64,000 bases of DNA from Promethearchaeia archaeon (lineage in GTDB: Archaea; Asgardarchaeota; Lokiarchaeia; Sigyniarchaeales; SOKP01). This document shows positions 9,763 through 17,562 of this stretch, one piece after another. Numbering within the stretch: the stretch's first letter is position 1; each line of letters starts with the position of its first letter. The stretch spans positions 107,130 through 171,129 of the forward strand of contig JAHQWL010000052.1 in the NCBI GenBank assembly GCA_029856155.1. The letters are read 5' to 3'. The notes beneath the pieces are model-generated. The model had not been told where the DNA came from and did not search any database. It saw only the letters and a list, made by a program, of their open reading frames with translations. The position numbers were made by a program, and so were the translations under genes.

Positions 9763-10172
9763 TTTATAATTGTTGGGTTATGATAATTAATACCTCATAT
9801 AGAATTAGAATATGTAAATTTAATTAATTTTTGAAAATGCAAAATTTTTGGTTAAATATGTCTCGATTTAAATAATCGATCATTATAGATATACACATCT
9901 AATAAGTTTCTTATGTTAAAATACTTATTCAGATATTTAAATGTTGATTTTTTCTGTACTATATTTAGGCAATAGGATAAAATTAATGAATAAATTTATA
10001 TATGATTATGTTTTAAATGGTAAATTGGATTATTCTAAATCGATAAACAAATATTTATGGGGTTTATGTGTCTTTTGACCGGATTGAATGATATCGGTAA
10101 TACTTTATCTATGATTCGCGTTTGAGCAGGCACATTAACCCCTCCTAATTTCTTTTTACTTTATAGGTTTTG
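9763..10172. other. Non-coding gap with candidate RNA gene
   Basis: This 410-base gap between two minus-strand genes has no convincing reading frame. Its left two thirds are plain AT-rich sequence. The right third holds a locally GC-richer, self-complementary block (10059-10142) preceded by a TATA-like element (TTTATATAT around 9995) and followed by a hairpin and T-run; these are listed separately. Confidence 0.6.
10059..10142 (+). ncRNA. Candidate structured RNA closed by a 12-bp terminal stem
   Basis: GGGGTTTATGTG at 10059-10070 pairs with CACATTAACCCC at 10131-10142 (11 of 12 pairs, one T-T mismatch). Inside, ACCGG (10078-10082) pairs with TCGGT (10094-10098) to form a second hairpin. The element is GC-richer than its surroundings. 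A TATA-like box lies about 60 bases upstream on the + strand, and a terminator-like hairpin with eight T's lies 20 bases downstream, which favours + transcription. It has no tRNA T-loop, no box C/D pair and no reading frame. I cannot match it to a known RNA family. Confidence 0.4.
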
Positions 10173-10189
10173 CTAACCTATTTTTTTTT
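10163..10189 (+). terminator. Hairpin plus T-run terminator
   Basis: ATAGGTT (10163-10169) and AACCTAT (10175-10181) form a perfect 7-bp stem with a 5-base loop, followed by eight T's (10182-10189). It would end a + strand transcript from the candidate RNA. It overlaps the stop codon region of the convergent kinase gene. Confidence 0.5.
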
Positions 10190-11147
10190 CCATCAATTTA
10201 ATAGCATCTTCATATGAAGTATTAGCCATGGGACCAAAAGATTCAACCTTAAGAGCTCCAACCGCATTTGCGAATGTACCACATTTGCAAAAATCCCAAC
10301 CTGCTAAGTATCCAATGATAAAAGCACCCCCAAAAGAATCACCTGCTCCGGTGGGATCTCTTTCAACTGCTTTATATCCTTTAACATTTTGACCTTCATA
10401 TTCATCAGAAGTAAAAATAGTACAACCTTCTTTTCCTTGTTTTAACACAACCATTTCTGGTCCCATCTCAAGTAATTTTTGGCAAGCATTTTTTGATCCA
10501 TTTACTCCAGCTAGCATTTCAGCTTCCTCTCCACTCGGAAGTAAAATTTTTGTATTTTCTAAGACAGGTATGCTCATCTCTAAAATGGTTTTGATATCTA
10601 ACATTTCAGGTCTAATATTTGGATCAAATGAGATTATAACATCTGAATTAAATTCTTTTGCGATTTTTATCGCTTTATAACATGCATCTCGAGATTTTTT
10701 ACTAATTGAAAGTGCACTTCCCATAATGTGGAGATTTTTTATATTCTTGAAGAATTCTGCTCTAACATCCTCTGGAGATGTTTCTCCAGCAGCACCTTTT
10801 GCAAAAATAAACTTACGAGAACCATCAGAATTATATTGATTGAACGCGATTCCAGTTGTTAATTTTTCACTGATTCTAATTTGTGAAGTTTCGATCTCAT
10901 CATTTTTTAATTTTTCAATTATGCATAACCCAAATTCATCATTTCCTATTACTCCAATAATTCCTGTTGTAAATTTAAAAGTCTTTCCCATACGAGCTGC
11001 TGTATCAATATATATTGCTGGTGCTCCACTAGGGAATGGTCCCCTATATATAGCTCCAAGATTTCCATGCGGAGTATCTTTTTCTTCACGCATGATTTCT
11101 ACTAGTAATTCACCAAGAGAAATTATATCCGGATACATCATTACCAT
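10173..11147 (-). CDS. PfkB-family sugar kinase
   Basis: 324 residues. The C-terminal PfkB signature DPTGAGDSFGGAF carries the catalytic Asp and anion hole; GELLVEI at the N-terminus and NIRPEML in the middle are also typical of ribokinase/fructokinase/KDG-kinase relatives. It would phosphorylate a sugar or nucleoside using ATP in the cytosol. The exact substrate cannot be read. The start could be Met1, Met3 or Met4 (ATG codons close together). No sugar transporter or aldolase is adjacent. Confidence 0.88.
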   Translation of the reverse strand: MVMMYPDIISLGELLVEIMREEKDTPHGNLGAIYRGPFPSGAPAIYIDTAARMGKTFKFTTGIIGVIGNDEFGLCIIEKLKNDEIETSQIRISEKLTTGIAFNQYNSDGSRKFIFAKGAAGETSPEDVRAEFFKNIKNLHIMGSALSISKKSRDACYKAIKIAKEFNSDVIISFDPNIRPEMLDIKTILEMSIPVLENTKILLPSGEEAEMLAGVNGSKNACQKLLEMGPEMVVLKQGKEGCTIFTSDEYEGQNVKGYKAVERDPTGAGDSFGGAFIIGYLAGWDFCKCGTFANAVGALKVESFGPMANTSYEDAIKLMEKKIG

Positions 11148-11216
11148 TGAATCTCTATCTAATTTAATTATTTTAAAAAAAGATTTTTTTTCATAAGAAA
11201 AAATTATCTGAAAACC

Positions 11217-12056
11217 TTATTTTATGAATTTCTGTTTAAAGGCTTCGATAGTGCTTGAAATTTCATTAATATGAAGTTTTAGTTCTTTTGGATGCAATTG
11301 TTTCAATTTATCTAAATTATCAATAATATCTTTCATTTCATCAATCCATAAATTCATGAGAATTTCCTTCTCTTTGTTTTTGCATGCTAGTTTTATTTCT
11401 TCATCAATCCACTCTTTAGCACTTTCGTGTATCTGTCTTTTAAGTACATCCACAGTTATTTTGACTAAATCTTGTTCACTTTTAAGATTCTCCAATATAG
11501 GTTTAAGATTGTTTTTATACTCTATATTTTCTTCATTAAATTTTTTAAACATATCTCTAAGAATATCTTCTTTAGTATCAAAATCTTCTTTAACAACATT
11601 CAGATTATCTGAAAAATCTTTATTCATTAGTGTTATATTATCTTTAAGAGCCTTTATTTCATTTTTAAAATTATCTATACGTTCATTTAACTTTTTATCA
11701 AATGTTTTAAATTTTTCTTCTACTTCCAATTTAATCCTTTTAAAGTTTTCATCCATTTTGCGATCAAGATTAGTGTATTTTTCTTTTAATTCTTCTTCCA
11801 ACATATTCGCTAAATCTTCAATTTTCTTATTAGTTATATTTCCTTGTTTATCCCCTTTCAGATCCAATTGTATGACTTGTTCTTTTACTTGTTGTTCTAA
11901 TTTATTGATATGATCGGCTAATTTCTTTTCTAGATTATTAGCTTGATCACTTATTTTTTGTGGAGTCTTTTTAGATAGCTCATTCAATTTTTGATCTAAT
12001 TTACTAACTTGCTCTTTTAATTTCTGATAATCCTTTAAATTAATTTCTTCCGACAT
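11217..12056 (-). CDS. Coiled-coil protein, possible partner of the adjacent GTPase
   Basis: 279 residues, highly charged, with heptad-like Leu/Ile through most of its length (for example KLNELSKKTPQKI, then repeated LxxKLxxxI patterns). No membrane segment or signal peptide. It lies 68 bases downstream of the Ras-like GTPase gene on the same strand, so the two may be co-transcribed. The sequence resembles long helical scaffold or apolipoprotein-like proteins only by composition. A role as effector or scaffold of the GTPase is inference from position. Confidence 0.75.
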   Translation of the reverse strand: MSEEINLKDYQKLKEQVSKLDQKLNELSKKTPQKISDQANNLEKKLADHINKLEQQVKEQVIQLDLKGDKQGNITNKKIEDLANMLEEELKEKYTNLDRKMDENFKRIKLEVEEKFKTFDKKLNERIDNFKNEIKALKDNITLMNKDFSDNLNVVKEDFDTKEDILRDMFKKFNEENIEYKNNLKPILENLKSEQDLVKITVDVLKRQIHESAKEWIDEEIKLACKNKEKEILMNLWIDEMKDIIDNLDKLKQLHPKELKLHINEISSTIEAFKQKFIK

Positions 12057-12124
12057 TTTATTTATCCTCTTTGCAAATAAAACTTTTATATCTTATTTCT
12101 AGGCAACTTTTCCAATTCTTGTTT

Positions 12125-13114
12125 TTACGATTGATTTTTTTTAACTTTAGAGATAATCTTTACTAATTCAAATTCTTCTATATTTAATTTCAATAATAAA
12201 TCTACACTTGCTTCAAAATCTTTCTTAGTGGATGTAAAAAGATTTTTTAAGTTATTGATTAAATCTTTAACTGGTTTACCAGACGATCTTTGTATATATT
12301 TTATTGTTTTGTTAAGTTCGGAGATATTAATTAGAAATTGATCCATAACTTCATTTTTATGTGTTTCATTTTTTTCTAATTCTTGTCTTAAAAAATCAAA
12401 ATATTTTAGATCGTTGATTTCTTTATCGATAGTGCTTTCTTCCTTGACGCTCTGTTTTATCTTTACTTTCTCTACAGTTGAATCAACGTTGGTTAAATCT
12501 ATCAATTGATATTTTAATTCTTCTTCATTTTTACCAATTAAATTTAGAAACGTTGTTGATGTATTGCTAGGAACATCATCAGGATTCAATAACTCTGCTT
12601 TTCTTAAAAATGTATAAATTAATAATTCAAAACATTTATTAACTCCTTCACCTGTTTTGGCAGAAATTAGATATACATGATCTTTTTTAGTCAGTAACTC
12701 TTTTAATGTAGTATTAAGCTTTTTACTGTTAGAAATTAAATCCATTTTATTTCCAACTAATATTGTTATAAAATCATCAGAATATCGATTCAAATTTTCC
12801 AAAAACTCTTTTTTTAAATTTAAAAATGTTTCTTCGGGTTTTGTTAAATCAAAAACTAAAAGAGCTCCATCTGTATTGGTATATAATGTTGGATTAAAAG
12901 GATTGAATGACCGTTGTCCCCCTGCATCCCAAAGTGTAATGCTTAAAATTTTTTCTTTTTCTTTAAGTATATATTTTTTTTTAGCTGTTTCATTACCAAT
13001 CGTAGGCAAGTATTGTTCGGGAAATTCTTTCCCTAAAAAGGTATTTATAATTGAAGTTTTCCCTACAGATGCTTCTCCAAGAACCACTAATTTTAAATTA
13101 ATAGAGCCTTCCAA
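12125..13114 (-). CDS. Ras-like small GTPase with long C-terminal extension
   Basis: 329 residues. G1 GEASVGKT (13-20), G2 Thr38 in LPTIG, G3 WDAGGQ (62-67), G4 NKMD (122-125) and G5 SAK (151-153) are all intact, so it should bind and hydrolyse GTP. The fold ends near residue 172. The remaining 155 residues are charged and helical, unlike a normal 20-kDa Ras/Rab protein, and could be a coiled-coil effector region. The start is TTG at 13114; a TAG lies five codons upstream and no ATG is available. No C-terminal CAAX motif. The coiled-coil gene follows on the same strand. Confidence 0.88.
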   Translation of the reverse strand: MEGSINLKLVVLGEASVGKTSIINTFLGKEFPEQYLPTIGNETAKKKYILKEKEKILSITLWDAGGQRSFNPFNPTLYTNTDGALLVFDLTKPEETFLNLKKEFLENLNRYSDDFITILVGNKMDLISNSKKLNTTLKELLTKKDHVYLISAKTGEGVNKCFELLIYTFLRKAELLNPDDVPSNTSTTFLNLIGKNEEELKYQLIDLTNVDSTVEKVKIKQSVKEESTIDKEINDLKYFDFLRQELEKNETHKNEVMDQFLINISELNKTIKYIQRSSGKPVKDLINNLKNLFTSTKKDFEASVDLLLKLNIEEFELVKIISKVKKNQS

Positions 13115-13430
13115 CTCATTAATCGCCTATAAAGAAATTTAAATTCTTTTTATTAAAAATTTACTGCTAATTAAATATCCAATTAGAATTATTTTTATAT
13201 AAAAACAAAAATGGAACTTATATTTAAATATATTTAAGAAACATACTCTTGGAACCTTCATGAACATGTTTCTAATTATTTAACCAAACAAAATAACATT
13301 TATTTAAAAAGAATGCTACCTAATAATCATTTTTAAATTGATAAAAGGTTTAAATTCTTTTCTTATTTTTCAATATCATTACTATAATATTATTATAAAT
13401 ATAGAAAAGAGTTAAAAGGGGTATAAGTAA
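13115..13430. other. Divergent promoter region
   Basis: This 316-base gap separates the divergent GTPase (-) and nitronate monooxygenase-like (+) genes. It contains TATA-like boxes (TTTTTATATAAAAA at 13193-13206 and TTATAAATA at 13393-13401) and an AAAAGGGG ribosome-binding site at 13414-13421 for the + gene. No coding sequence or structured RNA stands out. Confidence 0.55.
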
Positions 13431-14468
13431 ATGGGTTTAAAAACAAACATAACTGAAATGCTTGGAATTAAGCATCCAATTATAGCGGCGCCTATGGGCC
13501 CGTTTTACACTAAAGAATTAACTGTTGCGGTTTCTGAAGCAGGAGGTTTAGGTGTTTTAAGTCATACTAATCTATTCGGGAAAAATAGCTTAGAAGAAAT
13601 GAAAAAGGATATGGAATTTGTAATCGAGCATACTGATAAATCATTTGGTTTTAATGTAAGAACATCAAGAATACAGTTAGATGCTCCAGGGCTCTGTCGT
13701 GGGATTTCAAGATTTATTATGGATAATCCGAAATTAAAAGAACAATGTATTTACGCAGTAACAAGTGCAGGGTCAGCTAAACAATTACCAAAAACAAAAT
13801 CATTTCAAAGATTAAGAGAAAGTGGTTCTAATATTAAGCATTTTCACGTTGCTCCCGCATTATGGCTAGCTGGAAAGTGTATTGACGCGGGAGTTGATGG
13901 GGTTGTATTGACAGGATACGAAGGTGGAGGTCATCAATCTTACGAAAAAATTAGCACATTAGTACTCCTTCAACAAGTCAAGCGAAAATATCCAGATCTA
14001 CCTTTTATAGCATGTGGAGGATTTGCAAGTGGAGAAGGTTTAGCTTCTGCATTAACAATGGGAGCAGGAGCAATTGCTATGGGTTCAAGATTTATCGCCT
14101 CAAAAGAGAGTGAATTTCATGAAAGTTATAAAAATGTTGTGCCATCTGCGAAATCAAGTGATACAATATATGTAACAGGAGTACTAGGTCCAATACGACT
14201 TTGGAAAAATAATTATTCTTTACATCATGGAGTTGTTTCAAGTAAGGAAGAAAAGTTAGCAATGGAAGCACAAATAACTCCCGCAATGGCATTAGAAGAT
14301 CAGAAATTTTATGAAATAACTTATGACGGTAATATTAATGATGGAGCAGTTCTTTTAGGTCAAAGTATAGGTATGATTAATTCGATAGAAACAGTTCAAG
14401 ATATTATTGATGATATCGTTAAAGGTGCGGAAAAAAGGTTAAAAGAAGCTAATTCATATATAATTTAA
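13431..14468 (+). CDS. Nitronate monooxygenase / 2-nitropropane dioxygenase-like flavoprotein
   Basis: 345 residues, FMN-binding TIM barrel. Visible signatures are PIIAAPMGPF at the N-terminus, GVLSHTN, EGGGHQS (about residue 164, with the catalytic-type His), IACGGFASGEG and GAGAIAMGSRFIA, which bind the FMN phosphate. Family members oxidise nitronates or reduce enoyl substrates (FabK-like); which one applies here is not readable. The ATG is preceded by AAAAGGGG at 13414-13421. Confidence 0.88.
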   Translation: MGLKTNITEMLGIKHPIIAAPMGPFYTKELTVAVSEAGGLGVLSHTNLFGKNSLEEMKKDMEFVIEHTDKSFGFNVRTSRIQLDAPGLCRGISRFIMDNPKLKEQCIYAVTSAGSAKQLPKTKSFQRLRESGSNIKHFHVAPALWLAGKCIDAGVDGVVLTGYEGGGHQSYEKISTLVLLQQVKRKYPDLPFIACGGFASGEGLASALTMGAGAIAMGSRFIASKESEFHESYKNVVPSAKSSDTIYVTGVLGPIRLWKNNYSLHHGVVSSKEEKLAMEAQITPAMALEDQKFYEITYDGNINDGAVLLGQSIGMINSIETVQDIIDDIVKGAEKRLKEANSYII

Positions 14469-14606
14469 GTATTAATTCAATAAACACTTAAATTATTTTT
14501 TTTCTTATTCTAAAATATTTTCTGATAAAATCTTCGTTAGAGAAAATGAATTCAAAAAAAAAATTCAAATTGCTTAGATATCTAATTAAAGTTCCTTATA
14601 TTAAAT

Positions 14607-14837
14607 ATGGAGGTGTTTGTTATAGGTAAAAATGATGATGATGATGATATTGTTTATTGTAAAAATTGCCAAAAGGAAATACTCCAAAAAAACGCAATTT
14701 ATGTAGGTGGAAAACCTTATTGTAAAAAATGTTATCGTGATGCTGAAGAGTATGAGATCATTGAAGATGCTGAAGAAGATGATGACGACGATGATGATGA
14801 CGACGATGATGATGATTACGATGATGATGATGATTAA
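14607..14837 (+). CDS. LIM-like zinc-ribbon miniprotein with poly-Asp tail
   Basis: 76 residues from the ATG at 14607. Two CxxC knuckles (YCKNCQKE and YCKKCYRD, 17 residues apart with a GGKPYC element) resemble half of a LIM domain. After an acidic linker the protein ends in about 20 residues almost all Asp. A strong Shine-Dalgarno GGAGGTG (14609-14615) overlaps that ATG and sits exactly six bases before an in-frame ATA at 14622. The true product may therefore begin at ATA, giving MGKNDDDDDIVYCKNC. Function unknown; acidic tails often bind basic proteins or metal. Confidence 0.65.
   Translation: MEVFVIGKNDDDDDIVYCKNCQKEILQKNAIYVGGKPYCKKCYRDAEEYEIIEDAEEDDDDDDDDDDDDDYDDDDD
14763..14834 (+). 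repeat. GAY trinucleotide repeat encoding poly-Asp
   Basis: A run of GAT/GAC triplets, broken by GAA codons near its start and a single TAC, encodes the acidic tail of the LIM-like protein. It is a microsatellite and could vary in length between strains. GAT and GAC alternate irregularly, so it is not a pure slippage tract. Confidence 0.8.
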
Positions 14838-14876
14838 ACTATATACAATAGGAATACACATATTTAATTGATATAA

Positions 14877-15353
14877 ATGGCAAGTAAAAGACAAGAAATT
14901 GGACCATACGATTATATTGAGTATTTTAAGCGAAATACAGCTTTAATGGTCTCGATGGATAAAAATGGAAAACTTAATGTTATGGCTTTAGATTGGAAGA
15001 CTATTGAAGAATTAGATGGTATCCCTGTTATTAGAGCACAGGTAGCGTATAGTCGATATACTTATCAATTACTCACTGAGGGAGTTAATGAATTTACTGT
15101 AAATATACCCTCAGAGAATAATTATGAGGCAATAGATATTGCGGGTTCTTATTCGGGTAGAAATACTAACAAATTCAAACAAGCAGGATTGGAAACCATT
15201 CCGGGAAAAAAAACAAAAGTACCTACAATAAAAGATTGTATTTTAAGCTATGAATGTCAAATTATTCATACGAGTAAATCAAATATGAGCAGTCACCATT
15301 ATTTTTATGGAAAGATTCTAACTGCTTATGCATCTAATGAAATTACCAAATAA
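14877..15353 (+). CDS. Flavin reductase-like (FMN-binding split barrel) protein
   Basis: 158 residues. The layout (GPYDYIEYFKRNTALMVS, then NVMALDWKT, VAYSRYTYQLLTEG, EFTVNIPS, IAGSYSGRNTNKF) follows the flavin reductase-like domain: FMN-binding split beta barrel with the SGR/DKF-like loop. Such proteins reduce or carry FMN/FAD in the cytosol. It is 39 bases beyond the LIM-like gene on the same strand. The preceding region has a TATA-like sequence but no strong ribosome-binding site, so it may be leaderless. Confidence 0.85.
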   Translation: MASKRQEIGPYDYIEYFKRNTALMVSMDKNGKLNVMALDWKTIEELDGIPVIRAQVAYSRYTYQLLTEGVNEFTVNIPSENNYEAIDIAGSYSGRNTNKFKQAGLETIPGKKTKVPTIKDCILSYECQIIHTSKSNMSSHHYFYGKILTAYASNEITK

Positions 15354-15373
15354 TTTTTTATTTTATTATAAAA

Positions 15374-15784
15374 TTATTTTTCACAAAAACACCCTGAACT
15401 GTTTAAAATCTTTTCACCGCAAGGGCATTCTTCGGGATGGTCATATTTTTCACAGATTTTATTTATTGTTTCACATGAAAAAAGTAAGCTAAATTTTTCA
15501 CTTTCATTGTGAGCTTTAGTTGGATGGAGTCCTAATTCATTATATAACAGAACTTCGAGAAGCCTGCTATGTCGGTTCAATTCTTTTGCTAATTCAATAC
15601 CATTTTTAGTTAAATCTACTTCATAATATGGTTGATAATTGACAAAATTACGTTGTTTTAGTCTTTTAATACAACTACCAAGAGTAGAATGTGGTAGGTT
15701 TAACTCTTTTTTTATTTCGCCAATTTTCATTGATTTCTGTGATTTAAATAAAAACTTTATAACAAGACAATCTAAATCTATCAT
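15374..15784 (-). CDS. DtxR/MntR-family metal-dependent regulator
   Basis: 136 residues. An N-terminal winged helix (IKKELNLPHSTLGSCIKRLKQRNFV) is followed by LTKNGIELAKELNRHSRLLEVLL, the dimerisation helix typical of DtxR/MntR. Metal-binding type residues follow (HNESEKFSLLFS, HPEECPCGEKI). No SH3-like third domain is present, so the length is like MntR. The tail is cysteine rich (CPCG, GCFCE). It is the last gene of a three-gene operon after two ZIP transporters, so it probably controls them in response to Zn, Mn or Fe. Confidence 0.85.
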   Translation of the reverse strand: MIDLDCLVIKFLFKSQKSMKIGEIKKELNLPHSTLGSCIKRLKQRNFVNYQPYYEVDLTKNGIELAKELNRHSRLLEVLLYNELGLHPTKAHNESEKFSLLFSCETINKICEKYDHPEECPCGEKILNSSGCFCEK

Positions 15785-15814
15785 TTTATAAACTCCTCCA
15801 GCATTATTGATTGA

Positions 15815-16573
15815 TTAATGTTCATGTCCTCCAACTATTAATATAAAGCCCATAATGATAATACCTAACATTACTAAAATTAATTGTCTTATGATTTCTT
15901 TTGTACCTGTCTTTTCATGTAATTTTGGTGTTAAATCCGATAATGCTATGTAAATAAAACTAGCTGCTGAGATTGCTAAAAATATTGGTGTAAGAAAGGC
16001 AAAAATACCAATAATATAATAGCTAATAATAGCAGCTGGTATTGTAGATAAGCTAGATATTAAATTATAGATGAATGCTTTTTTTTTTAGCATTCCACCG
16101 TGAAGGAGTATGCCAAAATCGCCTATCTCCTGAGGTATCTCATGAATTATTATTGTAATACCGACTGCAATACCGATATTAAAATCTGTAATAAAGGCAG
16201 TTGCAATAAGAACTCCATCTGTAAAATTGTGAAAAGCATCTCCTACAAGAATTATAGATGCTGTAGCATTACTATGAACTTCACAACTGTTATTTTGACA
16301 ATTCCGCCAAATTAGAAATTTTTCTAAGAAAAAGAAAAATAGAATACCTCCTAATATAAAATACATGATTGAATGAGGGTCACCTGGTGAACTCTCGATC
16401 GCTTCAGGAATTAAACCTAAAAATGAAGCAGTAAGTAATGTTCCTGTCGCAAATGAAATTAAAGCAGAAACGATTCTCTTTTGCATATTTTCTTTAAAAA
16501 GAATGAAGCCTGAAGCTGCTAGTATAGCCCCAACACTTCCAAAAATACTAAACAAAATAATCCAAATTAACAT
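15815..16573 (-). CDS. ZIP-family metal transporter (first paralogue)
   Basis: 252 residues, about eight membrane helices. Helix IV has GDAFHNFTDGVLIA and helix V HEIPQEIGDFGIL, the paired metal-binding motifs of ZIP (ZupT/GufA-like) carriers, which import Zn or other divalent cations. The loop between helices III and IV has Cys and His residues (NCQNNSCEVH). It lies 20 bases downstream of a paralogue and 30 bases upstream of the DtxR-like regulator, forming an operon. Confidence 0.9.
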   Translation of the reverse strand: MLIWIILFSIFGSVGAILAASGFILFKENMQKRIVSALISFATGTLLTASFLGLIPEAIESSPGDPHSIMYFILGGILFFFFLEKFLIWRNCQNNSCEVHSNATASIILVGDAFHNFTDGVLIATAFITDFNIGIAVGITIIIHEIPQEIGDFGILLHGGMLKKKAFIYNLISSLSTIPAAIISYYIIGIFAFLTPIFLAISAASFIYIALSDLTPKLHEKTGTKEIIRQLILVMLGIIIMGFILIVGGHEH

Positions 16574-16593
16574 TATTTATCAATTCAGTTTCG

Positions 16594-17349
16594 TTATAAT
16601 ATGGATTTTAACATAAATATTAATATCATTGTAATTATTCCAGCAAACAGTAAAATCAGTTGTCTTAAGCTATGTTTTAATCCTAATTTTTGATGCAATT
16701 CAGGTGTTAAATCTGATAAGGCAATATAAAGAAAACTTGCTGCTGAAATTGCTAGAACATAGGGAATTGCCAAGGAAATTAAATCTAAAAGAAAATACCC
16801 TATTATTGCAGCAGGTATGGTTGCAACTCCTGAAAGAAGATTATATAAAAAAGCTTTTTTTTTTGAATAATTCTTATCAATGAGTATTGCTAAATCGCCA
16901 ATCTCTTGGGGAATTTCATGAGCTATAACAGAAAGACTAATAGCAATTCCAAAAGTAAAATTAATTAAAAAAGATGCGGCAATTACAATACCATCTACAA
17001 AATTATGAAATGCATCACCTATAAGAATAACTGGACCTGCAGCTTCACCCGTTACAACACACTCAGCGTCGTGACAATGACGCCAAATGACCAATTTTTC
17101 AAGAATAAAAAAAAATATAAGACCTCCTAAAAAGTATGTCATTACAATTTGTATTGCATCTCCCGCTTTCGATATAGCTGTAGGAATCATTCCCAATGAT
17201 GCTGCGGCTAGTAACGTACCCGTAGCATAAGCAACCAAACTGGAAACTAGTGATTTTTGAATATTTTTAGTTAAATTAAGAAAAATAAAAGCTAAAACTA
17301 TAGCTCCAATACTCCCTAAAACACTAAACAATATAATCCATAGAAGAAT
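16594..17349 (-). CDS. ZIP-family metal transporter (second paralogue), probable AUU start
   Basis: A paralogue of the neighbouring carrier, with GDAFHNFVDGIVIA and HEIPQEIGDLAIL motifs. The nearest ordinary start is TTG at 17331, but this removes the first six residues. Translating upstream gives (I)LLWIILFSVLGSIGA, which aligns without gaps to the neighbour's MLIWIILFSIFGSVGA; the aligned start codon is ATT at 17349, directly after a TAA. I therefore place the start at 17349. The ribosome-binding site is weak (AAGTGA). First gene of the ZIP-ZIP-DtxR operon. Confidence 0.8.
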   Translation of the reverse strand: MLLWIILFSVLGSIGAIVLAFIFLNLTKNIQKSLVSSLVAYATGTLLAAASLGMIPTAISKAGDAIQIVMTYFLGGLIFFFILEKLVIWRHCHDAECVVTGEAAGPVILIGDAFHNFVDGIVIAASFLINFTFGIAISLSVIAHEIPQEIGDLAILIDKNYSKKKAFLYNLLSGVATIPAAIIGYFLLDLISLAIPYVLAISAASFLYIALSDLTPELHQKLGLKHSLRQLILLFAGIITMILIFMLKSIL

Positions 17350-17562
17350 TTATTATCACTTCAAATAGAAATAAAATTATTTTTTTTAGTTTTTTAATTA
17401 ATAAAAATTTTACGATTCATCGTAAATTTTTACATAAAATCATATAAATTAATCTCTATTAAATTTTCTCACAAAAGAACAAAGGTTGTCAAAAGGACTT
17501 AATAATAAAAAAACCCAATTAATTAATAAATCAAAATTAATATTTGTCTTAGAGGTTATTTC

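Noticed and set aside
10059..10142. tRNA or box C/D sRNA
   Set aside because: No T-loop GGTTCRANTCC, anticodon arm, or RTGATGA/CTGA pair; the ends pair over 12 bp, unlike a tRNA.
14601..14894. Long minus-strand reading opposite the LIM-like gene, rich in Ile/Val
   Set aside because: It is the complement of the GAY repeat (ATC/GTC runs) and has no ribosome-binding site or sensible composition.
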